64,000 nt of DNA. Source: Leclercia sp. LSNIH1. GTDB lineage: Bacteria > Pseudomonadota > Gammaproteobacteria > Enterobacterales > Enterobacteriaceae. Shown here one piece after another: positions 46,393 to 55,157 of the stretch; positions within the stretch are counted from its first letter, which is position 1; each line of letters starts with the position of its first letter. The position numbers and the translations under genes are program-made. The notes below the pieces were generated by a model, which had not been told where the DNA came from, did not search any database, and saw nothing but the letters and a program-made list of their open reading frames with translations. The DNA is taken from contig NZ_CP026167.1 in the NCBI RefSeq assembly GCF_002902985.1, forward strand, positions 3,720,001-3,784,000, written 5' to 3'.

Positions 46393-46504
46393 TGCACTTG
46401 TGCATGATAAGTATTCGATTACGTTATATTTTACGCGCTGAAGCTGGCGCGTAGATTGATTTCGTTTACACTGCGCTTTCTATACCTGCTCCAGGGAAAT
46501 GATT

Positions 46505-47035
46505 ATGTTGAAATTTTTGAACCAGTGCTCGCGCGGTCGCGGGGCGTGGTTGTTGTTGGCCCTGACCGCCTTCGTGTTAGAAATGGTGGCATTGTGGTTC
46601 CAGCACGTAATGCTGCTGAAGCCATGCGTACTCTGTATCTATGAACGCTGCGCGCTGTTTGGCGTCATGGGCGCGGGTCTGGTGGGCGCCATCGCCCCAA
46701 AAAGCCCGCTGCGCTATGGTGCCATTGCCATCTGGCTTTACAGTGCCGGTAAAGGCCTGCAACTGGCCTGGGAGCACACCATGATCCAGCTGCACCCGTC
46801 GCCGTTCCAGACCTGTGACTTTGCCGCCAGCTTTCCGAGCTGGTTGCCGCTGGACAAGTGGCTGCCGCAGGTCTTTGTGGCTACCGGTGACTGCGCCGTG
46901 CGTCAGTGGGAATTCCTGACCCTGGAGATGCCGCAGTGGCTGGTGGGCATTTTTGCCGCCTACCTGATCGTGGCGCTGCTGGTGCTGATTGCCCAGCCGT
47001 TTAAAGCGAAAAAACGCGATCTGTTTGGTCGTTGA
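46505..47035 (+). CDS. dsbB: Disulfide bond formation protein B
   Basis: 176 aa from ATG 46505, same length as in E. coli; ATG 46499 is also in frame. Four membrane spans. The redox cysteines are Cys41 and Cys44 ([11 protein letters not shown]) in the first periplasmic loop and Cys104 and Cys130 in the second. It reoxidises DsbA and passes electrons to quinones. Confidence 0.95.
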   Translation: MLKFLNQCSRGRGAWLLLALTAFVLEMVALWFQHVMLLKPCVLCIYERCALFGVMGAGLVGAIAPKSPLRYGAIAIWLYSAGKGLQLAWEHTMIQLHPSPFQTCDFAASFPSWLPLDKWLPQVFVATGDCAVRQWEFLTLEMPQWLVGIFAAYLIVALLVLIAQPFKAKKRDLFGR

Positions 47036-47036
47036 T

Positions 47037-47063
47037 GCCCGGCGGCGCTTCGCTTGCACGGGC
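47037..47063. repeat. REP-like palindrome after dsbB
   Basis: GCCCGGCGGCGC..TTGCACGGGC imperfect palindrome, followed to about 47095 by a partial second copy ending in ACCCGGC. Confidence 0.6.
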
Positions 47064-47105
47064 CTACGGGTAAGCGCAGCGTCACCCGGCAAAAAAGCCG
47101 CACAT

Positions 47106-47132
47106 TAAAAAACCCGCCTTGGCGGTTTTTTT
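47106..47132. terminator. Bidirectional terminator of dsbB and ycgN
   Basis: A-run, CCCGCC, TT, GGCGG, T-run; one unpaired C in the stem. Lies between the convergent genes. Confidence 0.7.
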
Positions 47133-47136
47133 ATTA

Positions 47137-47577
47137 TCAGCGGTTGGGATGATTCAGAATATGGTCTTCCCAGTCCCGCACCTCGGACTCTTTCACCGCG
47201 ATATGACGCACGGAGATCCGCTCGCCGTGCATCGCCGCTTTTGAGCCGGTCAGCAGCGGGTGCCACGCCGGCAGATCTTTCCCTTCCGCCAGCAGGCGGT
47301 AGGCGCAGGTCGGGGGCAGCCATTCGAAGGTCGGCAGGTTATCCCGGGTCAGCTTGATGCAGTCCGGCTCCAGCTCGAAACGCCGCTCGTAGTTGCGGCA
47401 CTGGCAGGTTTTGATATTCAGCTGATTACAGGCGACATTGGTGAAATAGATTTCGTCCGAGTCTTCATCCATCAGCTTATGCAGGCAGCACTGCCCGCAA
47501 CCATCGCACAGCGATTCCCACTCGGCGTCGGTCATGTTGTCGAGAGTTTTGCTTTGCCAGAAAGGGATTTCGCTCAT
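47137..47577 (-). CDS. ycgN: YcgN, UPF0260 cysteine-cluster protein
   Basis: 146 aa from ATG 47577 ([17 protein letters not shown]); an in-frame start at 47589 is possible. The cysteine motif CDGCGQCC (about 25-32) with later [10 protein letters not shown] marks the YkgJ-like zinc/iron-sulfur binding family. Function unknown. Same neighbours as in E. coli (ycgM). Confidence 0.9.
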   Translation of the reverse strand: MSEIPFWQSKTLDNMTDAEWESLCDGCGQCCLHKLMDEDSDEIYFTNVACNQLNIKTCQCRNYERRFELEPDCIKLTRDNLPTFEWLPPTCAYRLLAEGKDLPAWHPLLTGSKAAMHGERISVRHIAVKESEVRDWEDHILNHPNR

Positions 47578-47670
47578 AAGGATGTCCACACGTCAAAATA
47601 AAGCGCACCTTATAACCAGTCTGGCACCTCGATGCAAGTTTTGCCGCCCGAAAAGCGCGGCAAGCGAGGA

Positions 47671-48330
47671 TTACAGTACGCGTGTTTTCAGTGACAGACC
47701 GTTGACGGATAGGTCCAGCTCATCGCCACTGTGCAGCGGCCCCACCCCTTCCGGGGTGCCGGTGAGGATCACATCGCCCGGTTTCAGGGTGAAGTAACGG
47801 CTCATATAGGCAATCAGCGGCACAATCTTATGGATCATGTCAGAGGTAGAGCCCTGCTGACGCACTTCGCCGTTAATTTTCAGGCTCAGGGTCGTATTCT
47901 GCGGATCGTCCTGGAACTCCGCCGCCGGTACAAACCCGGAGATGGGGCAGGAATTATCAAAACCTTTGGCTTTCTCCCACGGCTGGCCCGCTTTTTTCAT
48001 TTTGCCCTGCACCTCGCGCAGGGTGAGATCCAGCGCCACACCATAACCGGCAATCGCCTTCTGCACATGATCTTCAGAGGCCTGGCGCAGCGTGGCGCCA
48101 ATCAGCACCGCCAGCTCCACTTCGTGGTGCACCGACCCCAGCCCCTGCGGGATCACCAGCGGCTGGCGGATATCGCAGAGTGCGGTTTCGGGTTTAATAA
48201 ACAGCACCGGCTCGTCCGGAACTGCACTGCCCATTTCCTGAATATGCTTTGCGTAATTACTGCCCACACAGACGACTTTACTGACCGGATAATCCAGCAA
48301 GGCGCCTTGCCAGTTATGATGCTGATACAT
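47671..48330 (-). CDS. ycgM: Fumarylacetoacetate-hydrolase family protein YcgM
   Basis: 219 aa. FAH-fold signatures: VCVGSNYAKHIQEMGSAVP at the start, metal ligands in HHEVELAVLIG, and a late phrase GDVILTGTPEGVGPL. Close relatives act as oxaloacetate tautomerase or acylpyruvate hydrolase. Upstream of ycgN on the same strand. Confidence 0.92.
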   Translation of the reverse strand: MYQHHNWQGALLDYPVSKVVCVGSNYAKHIQEMGSAVPDEPVLFIKPETALCDIRQPLVIPQGLGSVHHEVELAVLIGATLRQASEDHVQKAIAGYGVALDLTLREVQGKMKKAGQPWEKAKGFDNSCPISGFVPAAEFQDDPQNTTLSLKINGEVRQQGSTSDMIHKIVPLIAYMSRYFTLKPGDVILTGTPEGVGPLHSGDELDLSVNGLSLKTRVL

Positions 48331-48376
48331 AATGAGCCCCTAAAGGTTAATGTAACGCTGACAGATTAATCTCAAA

Positions 48377-48652
48377 CTATTTTTTCCCCAGCGCCTCAAG
48401 ATGCTGTTTGAGTAAATTCTCTTGCGGCGGAGGGAGTTGTAAATAATAGCCCTGTTCGGCTAACGCGCTTTTTACTTTTTCCAGATCGGCGTTCTTCAGC
48501 TGCTTACGCCCGTCAAGCGGCATGAGCATCACCAGTTGCGGCTTACCGAAGCTCTTCATCAGCGCCTCAGGCACACGGGAAAAATCGTCTTTTTTTTCGA
48601 CATAAAGATAGGTCTGGTCGCGCTGGGTACTTCTGTAGATCACACAAAACAT
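48377..48652 (-). CDS. ycgL: YcgL-domain protein
   Basis: 91 aa. Opening [18 protein letters not shown] and [18 protein letters not shown] are diagnostic of the YcgL family (UPF0745). Function unknown. Divergent from minC, as in E. coli. Confidence 0.92.
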   Translation of the reverse strand: MFCVIYRSTQRDQTYLYVEKKDDFSRVPEALMKSFGKPQLVMLMPLDGRKQLKNADLEKVKSALAEQGYYLQLPPPQENLLKQHLEALGKK

Positions 48653-48778
48653 ATATTTACTCAGAATTAACGGGGAGGGTGACTTGCCTCAATATAATTG
48701 TGACTATAACATGCCTGATACTCTTCGGAATATCACGACGCACACGCCGTGGTAAAAAGCAAATTGAGTAAGGCCAGG

Positions 48779-49471
48779 ATGTCAAACACGCCAATCGAGC
48801 TTAAAGGCAGTAGCTTCACCTTATCAGTGGTTCATTTGCATGAAGCAAAACCCGAGGTTATTCGTCAGGCGTTAGAAGACAAAATCGCCCAGGCGCCCGC
48901 ATTTCTGAAACATGCGCCCGTCGTCATTAACGTCAGCGATCTTGAAGCGCCGATTAACTGGCAGCAGCTGCAACAGGCGGTCTTAGCCACCGGGCTGCGG
49001 ATTGTCGGCATCAGCGGCTGTAAAGATCCTGAACTGAAAGCCGAAATCGACGAGGCGGGTCTTCCGCTGCTCACCGAAGGTAAAGATAAAGCCCCGCGCG
49101 CAGAGCCCCCTGCCCCGCCTGAACTTCCTGTTACACCCGCCACAAAAACGCGTTTGATCGACCTGCCGGTACGTTCCGGGCAGCGTATTTATGCGCCAAA
49201 TTGTGACCTTATTGTAACAAACCACGTCAGCGCAGGAGCGGAGCTTATTGCCGATGGCAATATTCATATCTATGGCTCAATGCGAGGCCGGGCGCTGGCA
49301 GGCGCCAGTGGCGATCGCGATGCGCAAATTTTTTGTACCCACCTGGAGGCGGAGCTGGTCTCCATCGCAGGTGTTTACTGGCTGAGCGATAACATCCCGG
49401 CCGAATTTTCTGGCAAAGCAGCGCGTTTGCGTCTGGCAGACAACGCTTTGACCGTTCAACCGTTGAATTGA
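48779..49471 (+). CDS. minC: Septum-site inhibitor MinC
   Basis: 230 aa from ATG 48779 ([20 protein letters not shown]). N-terminal FtsZ-antagonist domain, a proline-rich linker ([17 protein letters not shown], about 100-118), and a C-terminal beta-helix ([20 protein letters not shown]) that binds MinD. It blocks FtsZ rings at the poles. First gene of minCDE. Confidence 0.95.
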   Translation: MSNTPIELKGSSFTLSVVHLHEAKPEVIRQALEDKIAQAPAFLKHAPVVINVSDLEAPINWQQLQQAVLATGLRIVGISGCKDPELKAEIDEAGLPLLTEGKDKAPRAEPPAPPELPVTPATKTRLIDLPVRSGQRIYAPNCDLIVTNHVSAGAELIADGNIHIYGSMRGRALAGASGDRDAQIFCTHLEAELVSIAGVYWLSDNIPAEFSGKAARLRLADNALTVQPLN

Positions 49472-49494
49472 TCCCTTTTTAACAAGGAATTTCT

Positions 49495-50307
49495 ATGGCA
49501 CGCATTATTGTTGTTACTTCGGGTAAAGGAGGCGTTGGCAAGACCACCTCCAGCGCGGCCATCGCTACTGGTTTGGCCCAGAAGGGAAAGAAAACTGTCG
49601 TTATCGACTTTGATATCGGCCTGCGTAACCTTGACCTGATTATGGGTTGTGAACGCCGCGTGGTTTACGACTTTGTAAACGTGATTCAGGGTGATGCCAC
49701 GCTGAATCAGGCAATGATTAAAGATAAGCGTACCGACAATCTCTATATTCTTCCCGCTTCCCAGACGCGCGACAAAGACGCGCTGACCCGTGAAGGCGTG
49801 GAAAAAGTGCTCGATGAGCTGAACAAGATGGACTTCGATTTCGTGATCTGCGATTCACCTGCGGGCATCGAAACCGGTGCGCTGATGGCGCTCTACTTCG
49901 CCGATGAAGCGATCATCACCACCAACCCGGAAGTCTCATCCGTGCGCGACTCGGACCGTATTTTAGGTATCCTTGCCTCAAAATCCCGTCGAGCGGAAAA
50001 TGGTCAGGAACCGATCAAAGAGCACCTGCTGCTGACCCGCTATAATCCGGGTCGTGTCAGCAAAGGTGATATGCTGAGTATGGAAGACGTGCTGGAGATC
50101 CTGCGCATCAAACTGGTTGGCGTTATCCCGGAAGATCAATCCGTGCTGCGCGCCTCTAACCAGGGTGAACCGGTTATCCTCGACGCCAACGCAGACGCGG
50201 GTAAAGCGTATGCGGACACTGTGGATCGTCTGCTCGGAGAAGAACGTCCTTTCCGCTTCATTGAAGAAGAGAAGAAAGGTTTCCTCAAACGCCTGTTCGG
50301 AGGATAA
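49495..50307 (+). CDS. minD: Septum-site ATPase MinD
   Basis: 270 aa. Deviant Walker A KGGVGKTT (11-18) near the N-terminus, and a C-terminal amphipathic helix (EEKKGFLKRLFGG) for membrane binding. MinD recruits MinC and oscillates with MinE. 23 bases after minC, 3 before minE. Confidence 0.97.
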   Translation: MARIIVVTSGKGGVGKTTSSAAIATGLAQKGKKTVVIDFDIGLRNLDLIMGCERRVVYDFVNVIQGDATLNQAMIKDKRTDNLYILPASQTRDKDALTREGVEKVLDELNKMDFDFVICDSPAGIETGALMALYFADEAIITTNPEVSSVRDSDRILGILASKSRRAENGQEPIKEHLLLTRYNPGRVSKGDMLSMEDVLEILRIKLVGVIPEDQSVLRASNQGEPVILDANADAGKAYADTVDRLLGEERPFRFIEEEKKGFLKRLFGG

Positions 50308-50310
50308 GTT

Positions 50311-50580
50311 ATGGCATTACTGGACTTTTTTCTCTCGCGGAAAAAAAACACCGCCAACATCGCTAAAGAACGACTTCAGATCATCGTGGCGGAACGTCGC
50401 CGCAGCGACGCTGAACCGCACTACCTGCCGCAGCTGCGCAAAGACATCCTGGAAGTGATCTGCAAATACGTGCAGATCGACCCGGAAATGGTCACCGTGC
50501 AGCTGGAGCAAAAAGACGGAGATATCTCGATTCTGGAGCTCAACGTCACCCTGCCGGAAGCGGAAGAGTCGCGTTCATAA
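50311..50580 (+). CDS. minE: Division-site specificity factor MinE
   Basis: 89 aa. N-terminal anti-MinCD helix ([20 protein letters not shown]) and C-terminal topology domain ([20 protein letters not shown]). Last gene of the minCDE operon; followed by REP elements and then convergent rnd. Confidence 0.96.
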   Translation: MALLDFFLSRKKNTANIAKERLQIIVAERRRSDAEPHYLPQLRKDILEVICKYVQIDPEMVTVQLEQKDGDISILELNVTLPEAEESRS

Positions 50581-50591
50581 ACGTGCGTATT

Positions 50592-50665
50592 GCCGGGCGG
50601 CACGTCGTTTGCCCGGCCTACGGTTTGTCGTTTTGTAGCCCCGGCAAGCGCAGCGCCGCCGGGGG
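50592..50665. repeat. Paired REP-like palindromes between minE and rnd
   Basis: GCCGGGCGGCAC..TTTGCCCGGC (50592-50617) and a facing copy CCCCGGCAAGCG..CGCCGCCGGGG (50638-50665). Confidence 0.65.
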
Positions 50666-50678
50666 TTACAGATCGCGC

Positions 50679-51806
50679 TTACTGCGGATACTCTTCCAGT
50701 AACGCATTCAGGCGATCGGCCATCAATTCCCCGCGCCATCCGGCAATCAGTTCCGGCGTGCCGTTTTGCGGTTTCAGCTTCCAGTGCGCGTTCAGCAGCT
50801 GGTTGATCTGACGGCGTGAGGCCAGCAGCTCGGCGCTGACTTTGCTCTCTGACGCCACCTCCTGCACCAGGGCCTTGATCGCCTTAAATGCTTTGCGATA
50901 CCCTGGCATATCCATCAGATTCAGCAGCGGCTCCGGCAGCGCCTCATCCGGCAGTTGCTGAGCTTTCGCCACCAGCGCCAGCAGCGTTTTCCCGTGGAAA
51001 CGGATCTCCGAACCCGAAAGCCCGATACTGTCCAGCTCGCCCATGCTGCCCGGCATGTACCGCGCCACGGCCCAGAGATGCTCCTCACGCACCACAAAAT
51101 TCACCGCCAGGTCACGCTCACGCGCCTTACGCAGACGCCAGTCGGCCAGCAGTTGCAGACAGGCCAGCTGACGAGTGCGCAGCTGCCAGGCGTTGGTGAT
51201 GTCGCGCCACGCCTCTTTCGGGTCGGCGATCTCCTGACGACGCTGCTGCGTCATCTGGCACTCATTCAGCGCCGCAGCCAGCCAGCCGGAGGCTTCGGCC
51301 TCTTTCATCAATTGACTGGCGATGGGCAGCAGGTAGAACACATCCGCCGCCGCGTAGTCGAGCTGACGTTCGGTCAGCGGACGCGCCAGCCAGTCGGTGC
51401 GGGATTCGCTCTTGTCGATGACAAGGCCGGTATACTCTTCCACCATGGCAGCAAAGCCCCATGATAGTGGACGACCCGCAAACGCGGCGAGGATCTGGGT
51501 ATCAATCAGCGGCTGCGGCATGATGCCGAAGGTGTTGAGGAAAACTTCCAGATCTTCACTGCCGGCATGCAGATATTTGGTGATGGCGGTGTCCAGCAGC
51601 AACTCACGCATCGGCGTCCAGTCGGTGATCCCCAGCGGATCGATAAGCGATACCCGTTTGCCGTCATACAGTTGGATGAGACCCAGCTGCGGGTAGTAAG
51701 TGCGGGTACGAACAAACTCGGTGTCCAGCGCGATGGCGGATGCATCGCGGGTGAGATCGCACAGCGAAGCCAGTTCGTCGTTGGTGGTGATCATCTGGTA
51801 ATTCAA
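50679..51806 (-). CDS. rnd: Ribonuclease D
   Basis: 375 aa from TTG 51806 (LNYQMITTNDELASL), the same rare start known for E. coli rnd. Exonuclease acids are Asp28 and Glu30 in IALDTEFV, with later DEDD residues in DTQILAAF and DYAAADVFYLLP; HRDC domains follow. It trims tRNA 3' ends. The TTG and a T-rich leader limit its translation. Confidence 0.94.
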   Translation of the reverse strand: MNYQMITTNDELASLCDLTRDASAIALDTEFVRTRTYYPQLGLIQLYDGKRVSLIDPLGITDWTPMRELLLDTAITKYLHAGSEDLEVFLNTFGIMPQPLIDTQILAAFAGRPLSWGFAAMVEEYTGLVIDKSESRTDWLARPLTERQLDYAAADVFYLLPIASQLMKEAEASGWLAAALNECQMTQQRRQEIADPKEAWRDITNAWQLRTRQLACLQLLADWRLRKARERDLAVNFVVREEHLWAVARYMPGSMGELDSIGLSGSEIRFHGKTLLALVAKAQQLPDEALPEPLLNLMDMPGYRKAFKAIKALVQEVASESKVSAELLASRRQINQLLNAHWKLKPQNGTPELIAGWRGELMADRLNALLEEYPQ

Positions 51807-51837
51807 ATCATTTTCTCTATGGTTTGCGCCCATAAAA

Positions 51838-51860
51838 AAACGCTGGCCAGGCCAGCGTTT
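51838..51860 (-). terminator. Terminator between fadD and rnd
   Basis: On the minus strand AAACGCTGGCC / GGCCAGCGTTT followed by a T-run, between the fadD stop and the rnd start. Confidence 0.8.
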
Positions 51861-51880
51861 CTGGGTGACTAACACGAAGC

Positions 51881-53566
51881 TCAGCCTTTATTGTCTACTT
51901 TGGCGCGCGCTTCGTCACGTAATTCTCGTCGTAATATCTTCCCGACGTTCGATTTTGGCAGTTCGTCGCGAAACTCCACCAGCTTCGGCACTTTGTAGCC
52001 GGTAAGATGGCGACGGCAGAAGGTGATCAGCGCGTCTTCGCTCAGGGCAGGATCTTTTTTCACCACAAAGATTTTTACCGTTTCGCCGCTGCTGCCTGCC
52101 GGTACCCCTACTGCGGCCACTTCCAGTACGCCGTTGTGCTGCATCACCACCTCTTCGATCTCGTTGGGATAGACGTTGAACCCGGAGACCAGGATCATAT
52201 CTTTCTTACGATCGACGATGCGCAGGAAACCTTCGTCATCCATCACCGCGATGTCGCCGGTGTGCAGCCAGCCATCCTTGATGATTTCGTCGGTAGCGTC
52301 CGGGCGTTGCCAGTAACCCAGCATCACCTGCGGCCCTCTTACGCACAGCTCGCCAGGCTCGCCATGCGGCACTTCGTTATCGTCGTCATCCACCAGTTTA
52401 GCTTCGGTGGAGGGCACCGGCAGGCCAATGCTGCCGCTGTGATAGTCGATATCGTGCGGGTTTACGCTCACCAGCGGGGCGCACTCGGTCAGGCCATAGC
52501 CTTCAAGCAGGTACTGCCCGGTGAGCTTGACCCAGCGCTCGGCCACCGCCTGCTGCACCGGCATCCCGCCACCCGCTGACAGATGCAGGGTGGAGAAATC
52601 GAGCTGCTGGAACTCTTTATTATTGAGCAGCGCGTTAAACAGGGTGTTTACCCCGGTCATGGCGGTAAACGGATATTTCGCCAGCTCTTTCACCAGTCCC
52701 GGAATATCACGCGGGTTGGTGATTAGCACGTTCTGCCCGCCGAGTTCGATAAACAGCAGACAGTTCATGGTCAGGGCAAAAATGTGATACAGCGGCAGCG
52801 CAGTAATGACCAGCTCTTTGCCGCGATGCAGCAGCGGCCCGTAGGTGGCATTAACCTGTTCGAGGTTCGCCAGCATGTTGCGGTGGGTAAGCATCGCCCC
52901 TTTCGCCACGCCGGTTGTGCCGCCGGTATATTGCAGGAAGGCCAGATCCTGCGAGACGATCTCAGGCTTAACGTACTGCATCCGGTAGCCGGTGTGCAGC
53001 GCCTGGCGAAAAGAGATGGCATCCGGCAGGTGATATTTCGGCACCAGACGTTTGACATATTTGACGACGAAGTTAACCAGCGTCCCTTTGGCGGTGGAGA
53101 GCTGGTCGCCCATCCGCGTCAGGATGACGTGTTTGACCTGGGTCTTATCAACCACTTTTTCCAGCGTGTGGGCGAAGTTGGAGACAATCACAATCGCCGC
53201 GGCACCGCTGTCATTCAACTGATGTTCCAGCTCACGCGGAGTATAGAGCGGGTTGACGTTAACCACGATCATCCCGGCGCGCAGAATGCCGAACAGCGCC
53301 ACCGGATACTGCAGCAGGTTGGGCATCATCAGCGCCACGCGATCGCCCTTCTGCAGGCCTAAGCCCTGTTGCAGATAGGCGGCAAAGGCCCGGCTGCGCT
53401 CTTCCAGTTTACGGAAGGTCATCACCTCGCCCATGTTCACAAACGCAGGCTGATCGGCGTAACGCGTTACGGAGTTTTCAAACAGTTCAACCAGGGATTG
53501 ATAACGGTCAGGATTTATCTCTGCGGGAACATCCGCAGGATATCGGTTAAGCCAAACCTTCTTCAC
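51881..53566 (-). CDS. fadD: Long-chain fatty-acid CoA ligase
   Basis: 561 aa from GTG 53566 ([20 protein letters not shown]), with AGAGG at good spacing; the longer frame to 53632 is not needed. AMP-binding motifs [13 protein letters not shown] and [12 protein letters not shown], and the fatty-acyl signature near [18 protein letters not shown]. It activates imported fatty acids at the inner membrane. A FadR operator lies upstream. Confidence 0.96.
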   Translation of the reverse strand: MKKVWLNRYPADVPAEINPDRYQSLVELFENSVTRYADQPAFVNMGEVMTFRKLEERSRAFAAYLQQGLGLQKGDRVALMMPNLLQYPVALFGILRAGMIVVNVNPLYTPRELEHQLNDSGAAAIVIVSNFAHTLEKVVDKTQVKHVILTRMGDQLSTAKGTLVNFVVKYVKRLVPKYHLPDAISFRQALHTGYRMQYVKPEIVSQDLAFLQYTGGTTGVAKGAMLTHRNMLANLEQVNATYGPLLHRGKELVITALPLYHIFALTMNCLLFIELGGQNVLITNPRDIPGLVKELAKYPFTAMTGVNTLFNALLNNKEFQQLDFSTLHLSAGGGMPVQQAVAERWVKLTGQYLLEGYGLTECAPLVSVNPHDIDYHSGSIGLPVPSTEAKLVDDDDNEVPHGEPGELCVRGPQVMLGYWQRPDATDEIIKDGWLHTGDIAVMDDEGFLRIVDRKKDMILVSGFNVYPNEIEEVVMQHNGVLEVAAVGVPAGSSGETVKIFVVKKDPALSEDALITFCRRHLTGYKVPKLVEFRDELPKSNVGKILRRELRDEARAKVDNKG

Positions 53567-53637
53567 TACATCACCTCTGAAATGCGTGTTCGTCGTCATC
53601 ACAACCCCGGTTAATAAACAAGTCGTTAACATAATAT

Positions 53638-53655
53638 TAACTCAGCGTACCAGTT
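53638..53655 (-). promoter_or_regulatory. FadR operator before fadD
   Basis: Minus strand reads AACTGGTACGCTGAGTTA, very close to the known fadD site and to the FadR palindrome AACTGGTCnGACCAGTT. It lies 72-89 bases before the fadD start. Confidence 0.75.
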
Positions 53656-53725
53656 TATTTATTGTCCGGATTTAAGGTTGCGAAGCGCGTCACTATTTAT
53701 TTTTCTTATTACCGTGGAAAAAACA

Positions 53726-53748
53726 AAACAGCGGACGGGCCGCTGTTT
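53726..53748 (-). terminator. Terminator after yeaY
   Basis: Stem AAACAGCGG / CCGCTGTTT with five-base loop and a T-rich tail on the minus strand. Confidence 0.75.
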
Positions 53749-53770
53749 CTTAATTAAGAATAACAGTGAC

Positions 53771-54358
53771 TTACTCTGTTACTATCGTTCGGACCTGAGC
53801 TGGACCGGGGCCATAGCCTGGCCATCCGCCGTAGCCGTAACCATAGCCATAACGCCATGGATGCGGTCCCCAGTACCAGGGGTCGGGTGGCGGCATCATC
53901 ACCTGCTGCTGCACCCGCCAGCGTTTATAGCCGTTGGCCAGCATGGTCATGAATTTATAAGGCGTGTTGCCGACTTTACCCTGCTCTGCGCCGGTGATCG
54001 GTCCCACTACGGTGATCAGTTGTCCCCGGAAATCCACCGGATCGAGGAAGCCGTTAACATCGGCGTAGATACGGCCTCGTGAGGCTTCACCCAGCACCGG
54101 ACGCGCACCGCTGTCGAGGGGAACGGTGGCAATCTCCAGACGGGTTTTCCCCTGCTGGTTGAGCACCTCCACGACTTTGCCGCCGAAACGCGCTTCCTGA
54201 CCCACGTAGAGTTCCGGGGCGTTCATCACCCGGACCAGATCCTGCTGCGGCGTGGGGCTGCTGCCCTGGATGGCATCAGGTACGGAGATACATCCCGTTA
54301 ACGCCAGGGCCAGCGCCCCGACGGTCAGCAGACGAACGACATATTTTTGAACCGCCAT
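53771..54358 (-). CDS. yeaY: Slp-family outer-membrane lipoprotein YeaY
   Basis: 195 aa. Lipobox ALTGC with Cys23. Slp-domain phrases [20 protein letters not shown] and [14 protein letters not shown]. The C-terminus is rich in Tyr, Gly, Pro and Trp ([20 protein letters not shown]), an unusual low-complexity tail. E. coli YeaY is sigma-E dependent. Confidence 0.92.
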   Translation of the reverse strand: MAVQKYVVRLLTVGALALALTGCISVPDAIQGSSPTPQQDLVRVMNAPELYVGQEARFGGKVVEVLNQQGKTRLEIATVPLDSGARPVLGEASRGRIYADVNGFLDPVDFRGQLITVVGPITGAEQGKVGNTPYKFMTMLANGYKRWRVQQQVMMPPPDPWYWGPHPWRYGYGYGYGGWPGYGPGPAQVRTIVTE

Positions 54359-54395
54359 GATGCGACTCCTTTTTCTCAGGCTCTTATACTGAGAT

Positions 54396-55091
54396 TCACT
54401 CCCGGCCCGGAAGTTTCTTCCACGCTACGGTGTTTCGCAAATAAACCGGCTCGGCTTTCTCCACCGCCACGGTTTGCCCTGCCTCCAGCATCTGACAAGC
54501 GATGGGCAGCATATCTTCTGCGGCAGGTAACAGGACAGTGCCGTCCACCAGGGTCAGACCGCTCTCCTTTGCCATGTCAGGCCAGGCTGGCCAGCCGGTC
54601 CCGACGGTCGCCCACTCACCGGAAAGCTGCTTCATGCGCTCACCTGCCGCTTCCGGCGTGAGCACCGCTTCGCTCTCTTCCCCGTGCCAGACGCCTTGCT
54701 CGTCACGGGTGTACTCCGCCCAGTAGACTTCGCCCATTCGGGCATCAATAGCCGCCAGCACGCGGGTCGCACCGGTACGGCGCCACGCCCCCTGCGCCAT
54801 GGTCGCCAGGGTCGAGACGCCAATCATCGGCAGTTCAGCGCCCAGCGCCAGCCCCTGGGCAATGCCGATACCGATGCGAACGCCGGTAAAGCTGCCCGGA
54901 CCACGGCCATAGGCCAGCGCATCGAGGTCGGTAAGAGAGGTATTGCCCTCGGTGAGGATCATCTTCACCAGAGGCAGGATACGTTGGGTGTGTTCCCGGG
55001 GGCACTCTTCGAAATGAGCAAAGGGAGTACCGTCATTCCACAGGGCAACGGAGCAGGCCTCCGTGGCGGTATCGATAGCCAGAATTCGCAT
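54396..55091 (-). CDS. tsaB: tRNA t6A modification protein TsaB
   Basis: 231 aa of the ASKHA fold. Opening [17 protein letters not shown], then [20 protein letters not shown]. It supports TsaD in adding threonylcarbamoyl to A37 of tRNAs reading ANN codons. Essential in E. coli (as YeaZ). Confidence 0.95.
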   Translation of the reverse strand: MRILAIDTATEACSVALWNDGTPFAHFEECPREHTQRILPLVKMILTEGNTSLTDLDALAYGRGPGSFTGVRIGIGIAQGLALGAELPMIGVSTLATMAQGAWRRTGATRVLAAIDARMGEVYWAEYTRDEQGVWHGEESEAVLTPEAAGERMKQLSGEWATVGTGWPAWPDMAKESGLTLVDGTVLLPAAEDMLPIACQMLEAGQTVAVEKAEPVYLRNTVAWKKLPGRE

Positions 55092-55157
55092 GTATTGTCG
55101 CGCTCTCGCAGTGGTCAGTCACAAAAAGGGGCGCATTTTAGCACACCCACCAGCAAA

